64,000 bases of DNA from Pirellulaceae bacterium. Its GTDB lineage: Bacteria > Planctomycetota > Planctomycetia > Pirellulales > Pirellulaceae. Where the stretch lies: contig JANQLU010000136.1 of the NCBI GenBank assembly GCA_028280445.1, forward strand, positions 248,001 to 312,000, written 5' to 3'. The notes beneath the pieces are model-generated. The model was not told the origin of the DNA, did no database searches, and saw only the letters and a list, made by a program, of their open reading frames with translations. Of the stretch, positions 36,798 to 44,953 are shown in pieces; positions within the stretch are counted from its first letter, which is position 1, and each line of letters begins with the position of its first letter. The position numbers were made by a program, and so were the translations under genes.

Positions 36798-37679
36798 TTG
36801 TCGAGAAATCATCTGCTGTTGGGGTTGTTGTTTTGGTCACTCGTGTCGAGCGCGGCACTGCGCCATTCGTGCGTGGCCCAAACGGCAATTTTAAACCCGC
36901 CTCAGAATTCTACGACAGTAAACAGCACGACCGCTGATGACGCGCAGCTCAACCGATTGTTAACCAACCTGGCTCGCCAACACATTCCTCACACCTACAG
37001 CGAAGACAAAGATTGGAACAAACAGGCGGAACGTTGGAATGGCATTCGATTTCGGCGTGAAGGCTTGCGTCTCGAAACCAAACGAAAAAAGAAATTGGTC
37101 AATCACGGCGTCTGGAAAAAATACTCGGCGGAGTTAATCGACCCCAATCGCCAGTTTCATATTTCCGTACACAATCTGACGGGCAAAGACGGAAAGCTGT
37201 TTTTTGATCTGCGCACATCCGCCGCCGTAAAACTGTTCGGCCGACAAGCAAAATGGGCAAAAGGGCTCCAGCTGTACAGCGTCAGCGCCGACGCTCGTGC
37301 CGACATCGATTTGATCGTCAGTTGCGAATTGGACATTGATCTCGATTTTTCCAAACTGCCTCCCGACGTGATTTTCAAACCCAAAGTGACCGGTGCAAAA
37401 ATCGAAGTAAAAAATTTCAAAGTCGATCGAGTCAGCAAATTGGGCGGAGAAATCGCTCAGCAGTTGACCAAGGCGGTCAGGAAAAAGCTGGATGCGAAAA
37501 TCGAGCGGCAAGAACAAAAGCTGGTAAAAAAACTCAACACGGCCATTGAGAAGAAAAAAGATCGTTTGAAAATTTCATTTAAAGAGGCCTCTGATAACAA
37601 ATACGCTAAACTGGCAAAACCGCTGTTGGATCGACCGTTGCAAAAAGCGTTAGAGAAATATGGCCCTCAAAAAAAATAA
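36798..37679 (+). CDS. Secreted protein, unknown function
   Basis: 293 residues from TTG 36798, with GGAG about 10 nt upstream; no ATG gives a signal peptide. After the signal (about 1-27) there is a beta-rich middle (SAELIDPNRQFHISVHNLTG, KGLQLYSVSADARADIDLIV) and a long Lys/Glu-rich helical C-terminus. The middle resembles lipid- or surface-binding beta domains only loosely. No family was recognised with confidence. A family B palindrome follows 47 bp after the stop. Confidence 0.68.
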   Translation: MSRNHLLLGLLFWSLVSSAALRHSCVAQTAILNPPQNSTTVNSTTADDAQLNRLLTNLARQHIPHTYSEDKDWNKQAERWNGIRFRREGLRLETKRKKKLVNHGVWKKYSAELIDPNRQFHISVHNLTGKDGKLFFDLRTSAAVKLFGRQAKWAKGLQLYSVSADARADIDLIVSCELDIDLDFSKLPPDVIFKPKVTGAKIEVKNFKVDRVSKLGGEIAQQLTKAVRKKLDAKIERQEQKLVKKLNTAIEKKKDRLKISFKEASDNKYAKLAKPLLDRPLQKALEKYGPQKK

Positions 37680-37726
37680 CATGCGTCTGTCACAACCCAC
37701 CGAAAAACAGATTTCGCTTCCGCCAG

Positions 37727-37785
37727 AGTAGGGCCGGTTCCCACCGGCCAATCCAACAAAACGGTCGGTGGAAACCGGCCCTACT
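37727..37785. repeat. Dispersed palindromic repeat, family B
   Basis: Left arm consensus, right arm with two changes. It lies in the convergent gap between the secreted protein and the SDR gene, one base from the SDR stop, so it could end both transcripts. Confidence 0.87.
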
Positions 37786-38517
37786 TTAACTAGCATCCAA
37801 ATTTCGAATATCAATGAACCCGCCTGATTCGGTCAACGCTTCGATTTTATCAAACACGGGAATCAGCCGATCGGCAGCCTCTATCGGGCCAGGCATGTCG
37901 TCCGTACCCCGTTTGGATTTCAAAGCTTCGAGTGACGGGTATTTGTTGTCTGCAGGTTGATCGCACAAATAATCCTGCATGGCTGTATCGACCAACCCGG
38001 GAGCAACCGCAGCGAAATGAGTTCCTTCGTTTTCTCGGGCATACAACATGGTCAACATGTTCAACGCCGCTTTTGAAATCGAGTACCCATTCCAACCTCG
38101 ACTTCCATTAATCGCAGCACCGGACGAAATGGTAATCACGCGTTTGATCGGTATCGACAGCTCGTATAGCGCGTCAATCAACGATTTATTGGACCAAACA
38201 TTGGTATCCATGACCCAACGCAACTGCTTCAGCGATGTTTGACGCATATCTGCGATTTCGCCCAGCACACCGGCATTCAAGATCGCGGTATCGATGCTCT
38301 GGCAGCCCGTCAACAACGTTGCGATTGTTTCAGGTATTTTTTCTTCGGCCAGCAGATCGAGTGCCGCGAAATGAAAATTTTCGTTTGCCATCAACGTTTC
38401 GTCGGGAGTTCGGCGGCTGACTCCGAATACAGTGTCGCCTCGCTGAAGATATCTGGCCGCTAAACCATATCCGATTCCCGAGCTAACACCGGTGATGAAA
38501 ATATTTTGTCCTGACAT
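37786..38517 (-). CDS. Short-chain dehydrogenase/reductase
   Basis: 243 residues, classical SDR. The cofactor motif TGVSSGIGYGLA is at residues 9-20. NAG is in AILNAGVLGE. The catalytic Ser is in ITISSGAAINGS, and Tyr/Lys in YSISK. An Arg at SRRTPDE after the second strand suggests NADP preference. The substrate is unknown. It starts at ATG 38517. Confidence 0.9.
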   Translation of the reverse strand: MSGQNIFITGVSSGIGYGLAARYLQRGDTVFGVSRRTPDETLMANENFHFAALDLLAEEKIPETIATLLTGCQSIDTAILNAGVLGEIADMRQTSLKQLRWVMDTNVWSNKSLIDALYELSIPIKRVITISSGAAINGSRGWNGYSISKAALNMLTMLYARENEGTHFAAVAPGLVDTAMQDYLCDQPADNKYPSLEALKSKRGTDDMPGPIEAADRLIPVFDKIEALTESGGFIDIRNLDAS

Positions 38518-38779
38518 CGATCATACGCTTTTCAATTTTGCTGTTGGAAACAATCAAAATGACGGGTCTGAACTGGCAAGGCAACCGTACGCAGGAAAGA
38601 TAAAAAAGAACAGGAGATGCTTCGCTTGAGAATTTGATTAACTGGAAAAGTAAATTGCTGCAAAATTCTTGGCGGAAAAAAACGCAATACGAGGGCGAAT
38701 TTTGTCGCGTCCCGTTGCCCAACTCCAATACAATTGAACCGCAGTTGTAACCTCGGGTTTCAATCAGGACGATGATTCA

Positions 38780-39151
38780 TTGGTACACTTAATTGCTTCC
38801 ACGATTTTCAGTTTGCTAGGAGCTTTCGTTGGTCTGGTCATCGCTGTAAACACAGAATTGGACGTGATCACAGCATTTCTCATTGCTTTAGGATTTGTTC
38901 TTGGATACCGCAGTACTGGCCCTCTTGATGACAGAAAAACTACCGTATTAATGGCGGTAATTATTATGACTTGGATCGTGTCGTGGATCATTTTTCATCC
39001 GACTGTCTCTGAAATGACTCCTTCGGGAGTGCCATGGTACTATCACAATTGTCATGACATCAAAGCTGATATTGCCGCGATTTCAATTGGCCTGATCTTT
39101 GTTCTTTATTTTCCGCCAACAAGAAAAAATGATGTACTCAAAGAACAGTAG
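38780..39151 (+). CDS. Small membrane protein, unknown function
   Basis: 123 residues from TTG 38780, the only start downstream of an in-frame stop at 38735. Four hydrophobic segments are visible (LIASTIFSLLGAFVGLVIAV, VITAFLIALGFVLGY, TVLMAVIIMTWIVSWIIF, IAAISIGLIFVLYF). No family was recognised and the start codon is uncertain. A short derivative of repeat family C follows 9 bp after the stop. Confidence 0.5.
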   Translation: MVHLIASTIFSLLGAFVGLVIAVNTELDVITAFLIALGFVLGYRSTGPLDDRKTTVLMAVIIMTWIVSWIIFHPTVSEMTPSGVPWYYHNCHDIKADIAAISIGLIFVLYFPPTRKNDVLKEQ

Positions 39152-39160
39152 TGGGCAATT

Positions 39161-39180
39161 GTGAGCGGCAAGGCGCTCAC
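39161..39180. repeat. Internally deleted family C repeat
   Basis: GTGAGCGGCAAGGCGCTCAC keeps only the outer ends of the family C palindrome; the middle is lost. Confidence 0.7.
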
Positions 39181-39352
39181 AATGGTTTGGTTCGCGCATT
39201 TGCACAAACAAATTAAATCGACGTTTTTGTCCACATACTGAAATCTGTCTTGACAGTTCAAAATTTTCGCCTTTAATCAGATCGTCCGTATACATTTCCA
39301 CCAAACTTAGCGCGTTCGCGTTGAGTCCCATCTCCTCCTCCTATCTTTGTCT

Positions 39353-39451
39353 ATGCCCACCGCGCGTCCAAAACTCGTCGATGTGAATGTCACTCGTTGG
39401 GATCGCTGTATTTCTCGATGTGTCCGTTCCGTGAAACGGGCTGGCGGGATA
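39353..39451 (+). pseudogene. Relic resembling the N-terminus of a REP-associated (Y1/IS200-like) transposase
   Basis: The peptide LVDVNVTRWDRCISRCVRSV resembles the conserved N-terminus of planctomycete Y1-type transposases, which read like V-x-V-T-R-x-x-H-C-I-S-R-C-V-R. The similarity stops after about 30 codons. The HUH histidines and catalytic tyrosine are absent, and the first histidine position here is Arg. It lies 172 bp from the deleted family C repeat. The identification is from memory of the family and is tentative. Confidence 0.45.
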
Positions 39452-39638
39452 TTGGCAGAGTCACCAGATATCCGGGGATGTATTTTTAACTCCGTCCGAC
39501 ATTCATCGTTTTTCAGACAACACGGCAAATCTCAGCCGTTTCCAAATTGTCTAGCGGGCACCAAGTCAAACCCTCTCCCACTTTGCGCCTCAATTTCTCT
39601 TCTTTTTTCCTATCAGAGTTTTGCAACAAGATTTAGCT

Positions 39639-40817
39639 ATGAAAGAACTTCAAAAAATCCTTCGACTCAGCGTTTACGTATTAGCGCTCCCGCTGATCGC
39701 AACAGCGACAGTTTCAGCATTCAACTATCTGGAAAATCCAGATCCTAAAGTCGAAATCTCCAAAGCGGAATCAATCGACATCGATCAGCAAAGTACTGTT
39801 ACTTATTTGGTCAGACGTGACCAGAATAAAACGGTAAAAGGGCGGGTTGTCAATATTGATGCAAATACAGGCGAGTTGACACAGCGGCCAGAAATTTCAG
39901 TCCAGTTTGTGCAGAACGAAAAAGTCGTCTTCGAAACTAAAACCGGTTCTTCGGGGAATTTCTCAATCGGTAATGTACCAACGGGTGTGTACTCATTTTT
40001 TGCGATGGGTGATGGCGAATTTTTGACGATGTCCATTCGCATTGTGAACCCGAGCGAACAAGGAGCAGACTCGTTGTTTGTCGAATCAACGGTCGGTAAA
40101 ACCGCAAAGATGGCTGTCGAAAAAATTCGCGATCTTCGAGTGCAATCGGAATACCAACTCAAATCCATGGCCCTCGAGGATCGACCAGAATTCACAAAAC
40201 TGACTGGTAGCAGTTCAACGAAATTGTCCGATGACGGCACATTAATCGGCCGAACAGTTTCTCACTATCGCGAAGCGAACCAGAAACTCGACGGTACAAC
40301 CGTCCAAGTCTATCGAGACGGGAAATTGGTGGCTGAAACCAAAACAGACGCCCAGGGTAAATACGCCATCAAAGATTTGGACGAAGATGTCTACGAATTG
40401 TTTGCATTTGGTCCAGCCGGATTTGCAACCTTTCGTTTCCGAACTGTCCTGCCTGCAAAAGATGTTTCATTGGAAAGCACGGAAGGTAGAACTTTGTTGT
40501 TGAAAACAACGCAAGAATTTGCGTTGACTCCACTTCAAAATGCAACGCCAACTGTTGCGACAACACAGGTTGACGGAACATCAGCAAATCTCAACTCTGG
40601 TTGTGGTGTTTGTGATTCTTCGTCAGCGTTTGTAACCGGCGGTGCATGTGGTGGTTGTTGTCCAACGGGTGGTGGAGGCGGCGGTCTCTCAGCATTTGGT
40701 GGTGGCGGTCGTGGAGCACGCCTGGGCAGGCTTTTGGGTTTGGCAGCTTTGGGGATCGGTATTGCCGCTTTGGCCGAAGACGATGATCCACCACCTGCAA
40801 CCAGCCCCACATTTTAG
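39639..40817 (+). CDS. Secreted carboxypeptidase-regulatory-like protein with Cys/Gly-rich C-terminus
   Basis: 392 residues from ATG 39639 (a TTG 18 nt upstream is possible). A signal peptide (about 1-27) is followed by two beta-sandwich modules with the carboxypeptidase-regulatory pattern: VKGRVVNIDANTGELTQRPE through GSSGNFSIGNVPTGVYSF, and GRTVSHYREANQKLDGTTVQ through DAQGKYAIKDLDEDVYEL. The C-terminus is remarkable: CGVCDSS, CGGCC, glycine runs, an Arg-rich GRGARLGRLL, a hydrophobic segment and an acidic-proline end. It is probably a surface or periplasmic structural protein. A terminator follows. Confidence 0.75.
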   Translation: MKELQKILRLSVYVLALPLIATATVSAFNYLENPDPKVEISKAESIDIDQQSTVTYLVRRDQNKTVKGRVVNIDANTGELTQRPEISVQFVQNEKVVFETKTGSSGNFSIGNVPTGVYSFFAMGDGEFLTMSIRIVNPSEQGADSLFVESTVGKTAKMAVEKIRDLRVQSEYQLKSMALEDRPEFTKLTGSSSTKLSDDGTLIGRTVSHYREANQKLDGTTVQVYRDGKLVAETKTDAQGKYAIKDLDEDVYELFAFGPAGFATFRFRTVLPAKDVSLESTEGRTLLLKTTQEFALTPLQNATPTVATTQVDGTSANLNSGCGVCDSSSAFVTGGACGGCCPTGGGGGGLSAFGGGGRGARLGRLLGLAALGIGIAALAEDDDPPPATSPTF

Positions 40818-40847
40818 GTCGGGTAAATTCAACAACATTCAATTGCT

Positions 40848-40883
40848 AGAGGTCACAGCTAATAACTGCGGCCTCTGTTTTTT
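40848..40883 (+). terminator. Intrinsic terminator after the Cys/Gly-rich protein gene
   Basis: Stem AGAGG/CCTCT with inner CAG/CTG pairs, followed by G and six T. Confidence 0.7.
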
Positions 40884-41018
40884 GTGTATACCAATTCGTT
40901 GACGATCGACAAATTGCGACTGAAATTCGTCAGCAGCTTTGGAGAGATTTGTTGTTACCGGAAATTGGGAAAAGATTTGCAAAGAACAAATGTCGCGAAT
41001 CAAAAAAAAGCGTGAATC

Positions 41019-41744
41019 TTAGGGACGAAACAGCCGCGCGCTCAATCTGAACAACGCACCACTGGGATCCATGGCAATCCTGTTGGACTCGTCTACGAAT
41101 GTGACACTGGACTGGTCAACAAGTTCTGCATTCAACGACGGAACCCATACAGATGGCCGCCTGTCGAGCAAATGAACAAACCGGTCTCCAATCGTCACTT
41201 TGACCAGATCGGAAACATATTGCGTTGAATCAAGGTCATCTGTCTGATATTGGAATTTCCAATCGAAAACGATTGAATAGAACTCGCAAGCCTGTTCCGG
41301 ACGTCGGGTAATGAGTTCATCGTGCACAAAAAGGCCCCGTGGCGCTGGATAGGAATGCGTCGCTTTGAACGGACATATCTCGGCACCTTCGAAATCCCGC
41401 ACAACGCATACCCGACCTACACCCGGGACGTCAAAGGGTTCCCGAACGATACTGCCGCCGACCGATTCAGCTCGAGCAGCCGCCAACTCCACATCGTCAA
41501 CCGAGACATAGGCGAGCCAGCGAGAATGTTGTTCGGCGTCAATAGAAACCAGTCCGCCATGTGCATTGTCAGCAGCCATGATTAAAGGATAGTCGGCCGC
41601 AGAACCGGACTGCCAGACAAAATCCGTCGCATGTTCCATCGAATAATCAAAGCCGAGTTTCGCGTAGTAAGACTTAGCCGCTGCAGCATTGTTAGTAAAC
41701 AAGTCATGCCAAACGACACTTGAATTTGAGGTTTGGGCACACAT
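41019..41744 (-). CDS. VOC-family (glyoxalase/extradiol-dioxygenase fold) protein
   Basis: 241 residues made of two VOC modules. The first starts VVWHDLFTNNAAAAKSYYAK and runs to about residue 130; the second starts GLFVHDELITRRPEQACEFY. This is the two-domain architecture of glyoxalase-like and bleomycin-resistance-like proteins. Metal ligands are not certain and the substrate is unknown. No functional partner is adjacent. Confidence 0.85.
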   Translation of the reverse strand: MCAQTSNSSVVWHDLFTNNAAAAKSYYAKLGFDYSMEHATDFVWQSGSAADYPLIMAADNAHGGLVSIDAEQHSRWLAYVSVDDVELAAARAESVGGSIVREPFDVPGVGRVCVVRDFEGAEICPFKATHSYPAPRGLFVHDELITRRPEQACEFYSIVFDWKFQYQTDDLDSTQYVSDLVKVTIGDRFVHLLDRRPSVWVPSLNAELVDQSSVTFVDESNRIAMDPSGALFRLSARLFRP

Positions 41745-41908
41745 GAAATATCGTCTTTTTTAAAAAGCCAACTTTGTCAGTATAAAAAGCAAAGCCTATT
41801 CTTGATCGTTAACAAAACACTTCCAAATTGATTCGCCCAGTCGTTTGTAACTCCAGACTCGTTGCCCATTTTTGCAACGCTATAATCGTAGCAAATCGTC
41901 GAGGTTGA

Positions 41909-42382
41909 TTACAATTCGACGGACTCGAATTGCACAATACCTCCTTGTTGCAATCGTGCAAAAAAAGCGTCCACCTGCAGATGGCTGCCAAAGGAATGGA
42001 CGCGACTGACCGCTTTTCGCATATCTTCACGCTGCTGGGTTTCCAATTGCATCGGCGATATCCGAAGCCGCTGGGTATAGAAAGCACAATTTTCGTGGGC
42101 TACCAAAACCACTCGTTGCAATTGATGCACATTCACCAGAAATCGCAATTGCTCAGCAATGCCTTCCTCTTCGCGATAGGCGGAAAAGTGGCTTGCCAGA
42201 CATGCCGAGCCACCCGGAACAGCCAGCCGATCGTAGCGTGGCAATTGCAGCGCATTCCGCATTAAATCATCGAACTGATCGCCAAATCGTCCATCACTAC
42301 AATAAACGGCAGCCGCATGAACTCTTTCGTTACTGAAACTGCTGTTGCTACGATAAAAAAACGTACTCTCCTGGTCATTCAT
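41909..42382 (-). CDS. Beta-carbonic-anhydrase-like protein
   Basis: 157 residues. The zinc-site elements of beta-carbonic anhydrases are recognisable: CSDGRF (usual CxDxR) near residue 28, and HENC (usual HxxC) near residue 96, with VPGGSACLA in place of the usual RNAG. It is shorter than true enzymes (about 200 residues) and lacks the C-terminal helices. It could bind zinc without hydrating CO2. It starts at ATG 42382, divergent from nothing and followed by no clear partner. Confidence 0.7.
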   Translation of the reverse strand: MNDQESTFFYRSNSSFSNERVHAAAVYCSDGRFGDQFDDLMRNALQLPRYDRLAVPGGSACLASHFSAYREEEGIAEQLRFLVNVHQLQRVVLVAHENCAFYTQRLRISPMQLETQQREDMRKAVSRVHSFGSHLQVDAFFARLQQGGIVQFESVEL

Positions 42383-42445
42383 CAGTATGCCTCAAGCAAG
42401 AATGATGATGTGATGGTCGCGTTGGATGATTCATCCGGCAACATT

Positions 42446-43417
42446 CTAACCTGTTCTCAAGTCCGGCTCATCCCACAGTGATTCGTACGTGTAGCTCGAA
42501 CCCGGCAGCTGACAAAAACGGCCGTCCACAAATCGGTAATTGCGATTCAGCGTGGCAATCGTTTGCATGTCGGCATCCGCCAAGTCGATTGATGCCGCCG
42601 CCAGGTTTTCCTGCATTCGCTGGCGATTAGTCGATTTTGGAATGGTAACAGCGCCGCGACAGATGTTCCAAGCCAACAGCGTTTGTGCCGGAGTGATTGA
42701 ATTTTTGGTTGCAATCTCGTTGATCACCGGGTGCCCCAACAATGATGGCTCGTTCTCAGATTTCATTCGGTCCGGTCTGTCTGCAGAACCCAACGGTGAA
42801 TACGCGGTCATCAACATTTGGTTTTCGGTACAAAAATTCAACAACTCGGTTTGTTGTAAAAACGGGTGTGACTCGACTTGATTAAAAGCCGGTTTGATCG
42901 TTGCATGCTGAATCAGCTCTGAAAGTTTCTTGCGGCTAAAATTCGATACGCCGATGTTGCGACATAATCCTGCCGTGACACATTGCTCCATGGCATTCCA
43001 TGTTTCACTAATGGGAACATCGCTCAGCGGAATCAATTGTTCAGGAGATTCGGGAACATACACGCCAGTTTGATGAACGACGGGCCAGTGAATGAGGTAC
43101 AAATCCAGTGCTTCCAATTGCAGATTTTCAAGCGTGAGTTCGAGTGCCGGTTTGACACTCGCCGCTGGATGGGAGTCATTCCAAAGTTTTGAAGTAATCC
43201 AAAGTTCATCGCGGCGAACCAATCCAGATTGGATACATTCGTTGAGTGCGCGTCCCACATCTTGCTCGTTGCCGTAGATATGGGCGCAGTCGATATGCCG
43301 ATAGCCCAATTCAATGGCAGTTTTGACGGCTTCGTAAGCGCTGCCGTCGACCATTTTCCATGTTCCAAGTCCGATTGCCGGTACCGAATCGCCGTTTGTC
43401 AATGTGCGTGTTTTCAT
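42446..43417 (-). CDS. Aldo/keto reductase
   Basis: 323 residues from ATG 43417; GTG 43453 would add 12 residues that do not fit the family. TIM-barrel NADPH-dependent carbonyl reductase. The catalytic tetrad is visible: D and Y in HIDCAHIYGNE, K in ITSKLW and H in LIHWP. The cofactor-binding end is IPKSTNRQRMQENL. The substrate is unknown. It lies just downstream of the DUF1501 gene on the same strand (62 bp from its stop), so it may belong to that operon. Confidence 0.9.
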   Translation of the reverse strand: MKTRTLTNGDSVPAIGLGTWKMVDGSAYEAVKTAIELGYRHIDCAHIYGNEQDVGRALNECIQSGLVRRDELWITSKLWNDSHPAASVKPALELTLENLQLEALDLYLIHWPVVHQTGVYVPESPEQLIPLSDVPISETWNAMEQCVTAGLCRNIGVSNFSRKKLSELIQHATIKPAFNQVESHPFLQQTELLNFCTENQMLMTAYSPLGSADRPDRMKSENEPSLLGHPVINEIATKNSITPAQTLLAWNICRGAVTIPKSTNRQRMQENLAAASIDLADADMQTIATLNRNYRFVDGRFCQLPGSSYTYESLWDEPDLRTG

Positions 43418-43478
43418 TTCGATTTTGTCATGCCGCGTGAATGTCTTTCCCACAACTTTGACAAAATCGCTTGCGACG

Positions 43479-44945
43479 TCAAGCGATCAGGTCTCGAATC
43501 ACGTGGCCATGAACATCGGTCAGACGTCGATCGATACTGTTGTGGCGGACTATCAGTTTGGTGTGATCGATCCCCAATTGGTACAGCATCGTCGCATGAA
43601 CATCGTAACAATAGGTCGCATGATCCGGATCTGCGCTGCGCCATGACCAATCGTCGGTCGGACCGAAAACCGCGCCCCCTTTGAAACCGCCACCGGCAAA
43701 CCAGTTTGTAAAAGCGGTTGGATTGTGATCGCGACCGAGCGAACCCTGGCTACAAGGCATACGGCCAAATTCAGTCGTCCAATGGACAATCGTGTCATCC
43801 AGCAATCCTCGTTGTTTCAAATCGACAATCAGCGCCGCGGCTCCTCGCGACATCCCACGAGCCAACGGCCAATGATCGCGGCGGAGGTCTTCATGAGAGT
43901 CCCAATTACGTCGCGGGAATCCGTTGTCGGCACCTGACCAGACTTGGACAAACCGAACACCGCGTTCCAACAAACGTCTTGCAACCAGGCAATTCAAACC
44001 GAACATCCGCGTTTCGGCGCCCTCGTTCATCGGCCCGTTCCATCGAGTATCCGGCGCGTCAATGCCATACAGACGGCGAACCGATTGCGACTCTTTTGAA
44101 ATATCCAGAACGTCGGTTGCCGACAATTGCATTCGCGCTGCAAGTTCATACGATTTGATTCGGGCTTCGAGCCGTGAATCGCCGACGCGTTTCTCCAGAT
44201 GCATGTCGTTTAATTTCCGGAGTGCATCGAGAGTTGCCCGTTCGCTGCTCGGATTGATAAATTTGGCGGATTCATGTGGAAACAAATCTCGAATCGGTGA
44301 TTTTGTTCCCGGCCGGATCATCGTGCCTTGATGAGCTGCCGGCAAGAATCCGGCGCCCCAGTTTTTCGGACCGTTGGGTGCGTAGCCGCGTGGATCGGGC
44401 AGCACGACGAACGTTGGCAAATTGTCGTTGATGTTGCCCAATCCGTACGACACCCACGCTCCGGCTGAAGGGAATCCGGGAAGAATGAATCCGGTCGCCT
44501 GCATAAACGTCGCTGGACCATGAACATTGGATTTGGAAGTCATGTTGTGAATGAAAGCCATTTCGTCGGCAACATCACCCAACGGTGCGACGCACTGGTT
44601 GAGCCACTTGCCCGATTCACCAAATCGTTTCCAGGGCCAAGGCGATTTTTTGACCTTGCCCGGTTTCGATTGAAACAGTTCAACTTTTTCGCCAACATCC
44701 CATTTTTGCCCATGCTTTTTTTCCAGCATCGGTTTGTAATCAAACGTATCGCACTGGCTGGCAGCACCAGACATAAACAACTGAACGACTCGTTTCGCTT
44801 TGGGGGGATGATGCAAAACGGTTGTCTGTGTCGCTGGCATTGCGACAAGTGGCTCGGCGAGCAACATGGAGGTCAGTGCAACCGAGGAAAGCCCGCCAGT
44901 TCGAAGCAGGAATTCACGGCGCGGCATGACATTCGATGTTTTCAT
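43479..44945 (-). CDS. DUF1501 domain protein (Tat-exported)
   Basis: 488 residues. The N-terminus has a Tat signal (PRREFLLRTGGLSSVALTSM). The alkaline-phosphatase-like fold of DUF1501 is recognised by VQLFMSGAASQCDTFDYKP, the MTSKSNVHGPATF region, VQVWSGADNGFPRRNWDSHE and TTEFGRMPCSQGSLGRDHNP. The family nearly always accompanies PSD1 genes in planctomycetes; here the PSD1 gene ends 8 bp before its start. The precise function is unproven, and a secreted hydrolase role is suspected. Confidence 0.93.
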   Translation of the reverse strand: MKTSNVMPRREFLLRTGGLSSVALTSMLLAEPLVAMPATQTTVLHHPPKAKRVVQLFMSGAASQCDTFDYKPMLEKKHGQKWDVGEKVELFQSKPGKVKKSPWPWKRFGESGKWLNQCVAPLGDVADEMAFIHNMTSKSNVHGPATFMQATGFILPGFPSAGAWVSYGLGNINDNLPTFVVLPDPRGYAPNGPKNWGAGFLPAAHQGTMIRPGTKSPIRDLFPHESAKFINPSSERATLDALRKLNDMHLEKRVGDSRLEARIKSYELAARMQLSATDVLDISKESQSVRRLYGIDAPDTRWNGPMNEGAETRMFGLNCLVARRLLERGVRFVQVWSGADNGFPRRNWDSHEDLRRDHWPLARGMSRGAAALIVDLKQRGLLDDTIVHWTTEFGRMPCSQGSLGRDHNPTAFTNWFAGGGFKGGAVFGPTDDWSWRSADPDHATYCYDVHATMLYQLGIDHTKLIVRHNSIDRRLTDVHGHVIRDLIA

Positions 44946-44953
44946 GGCAAAAC

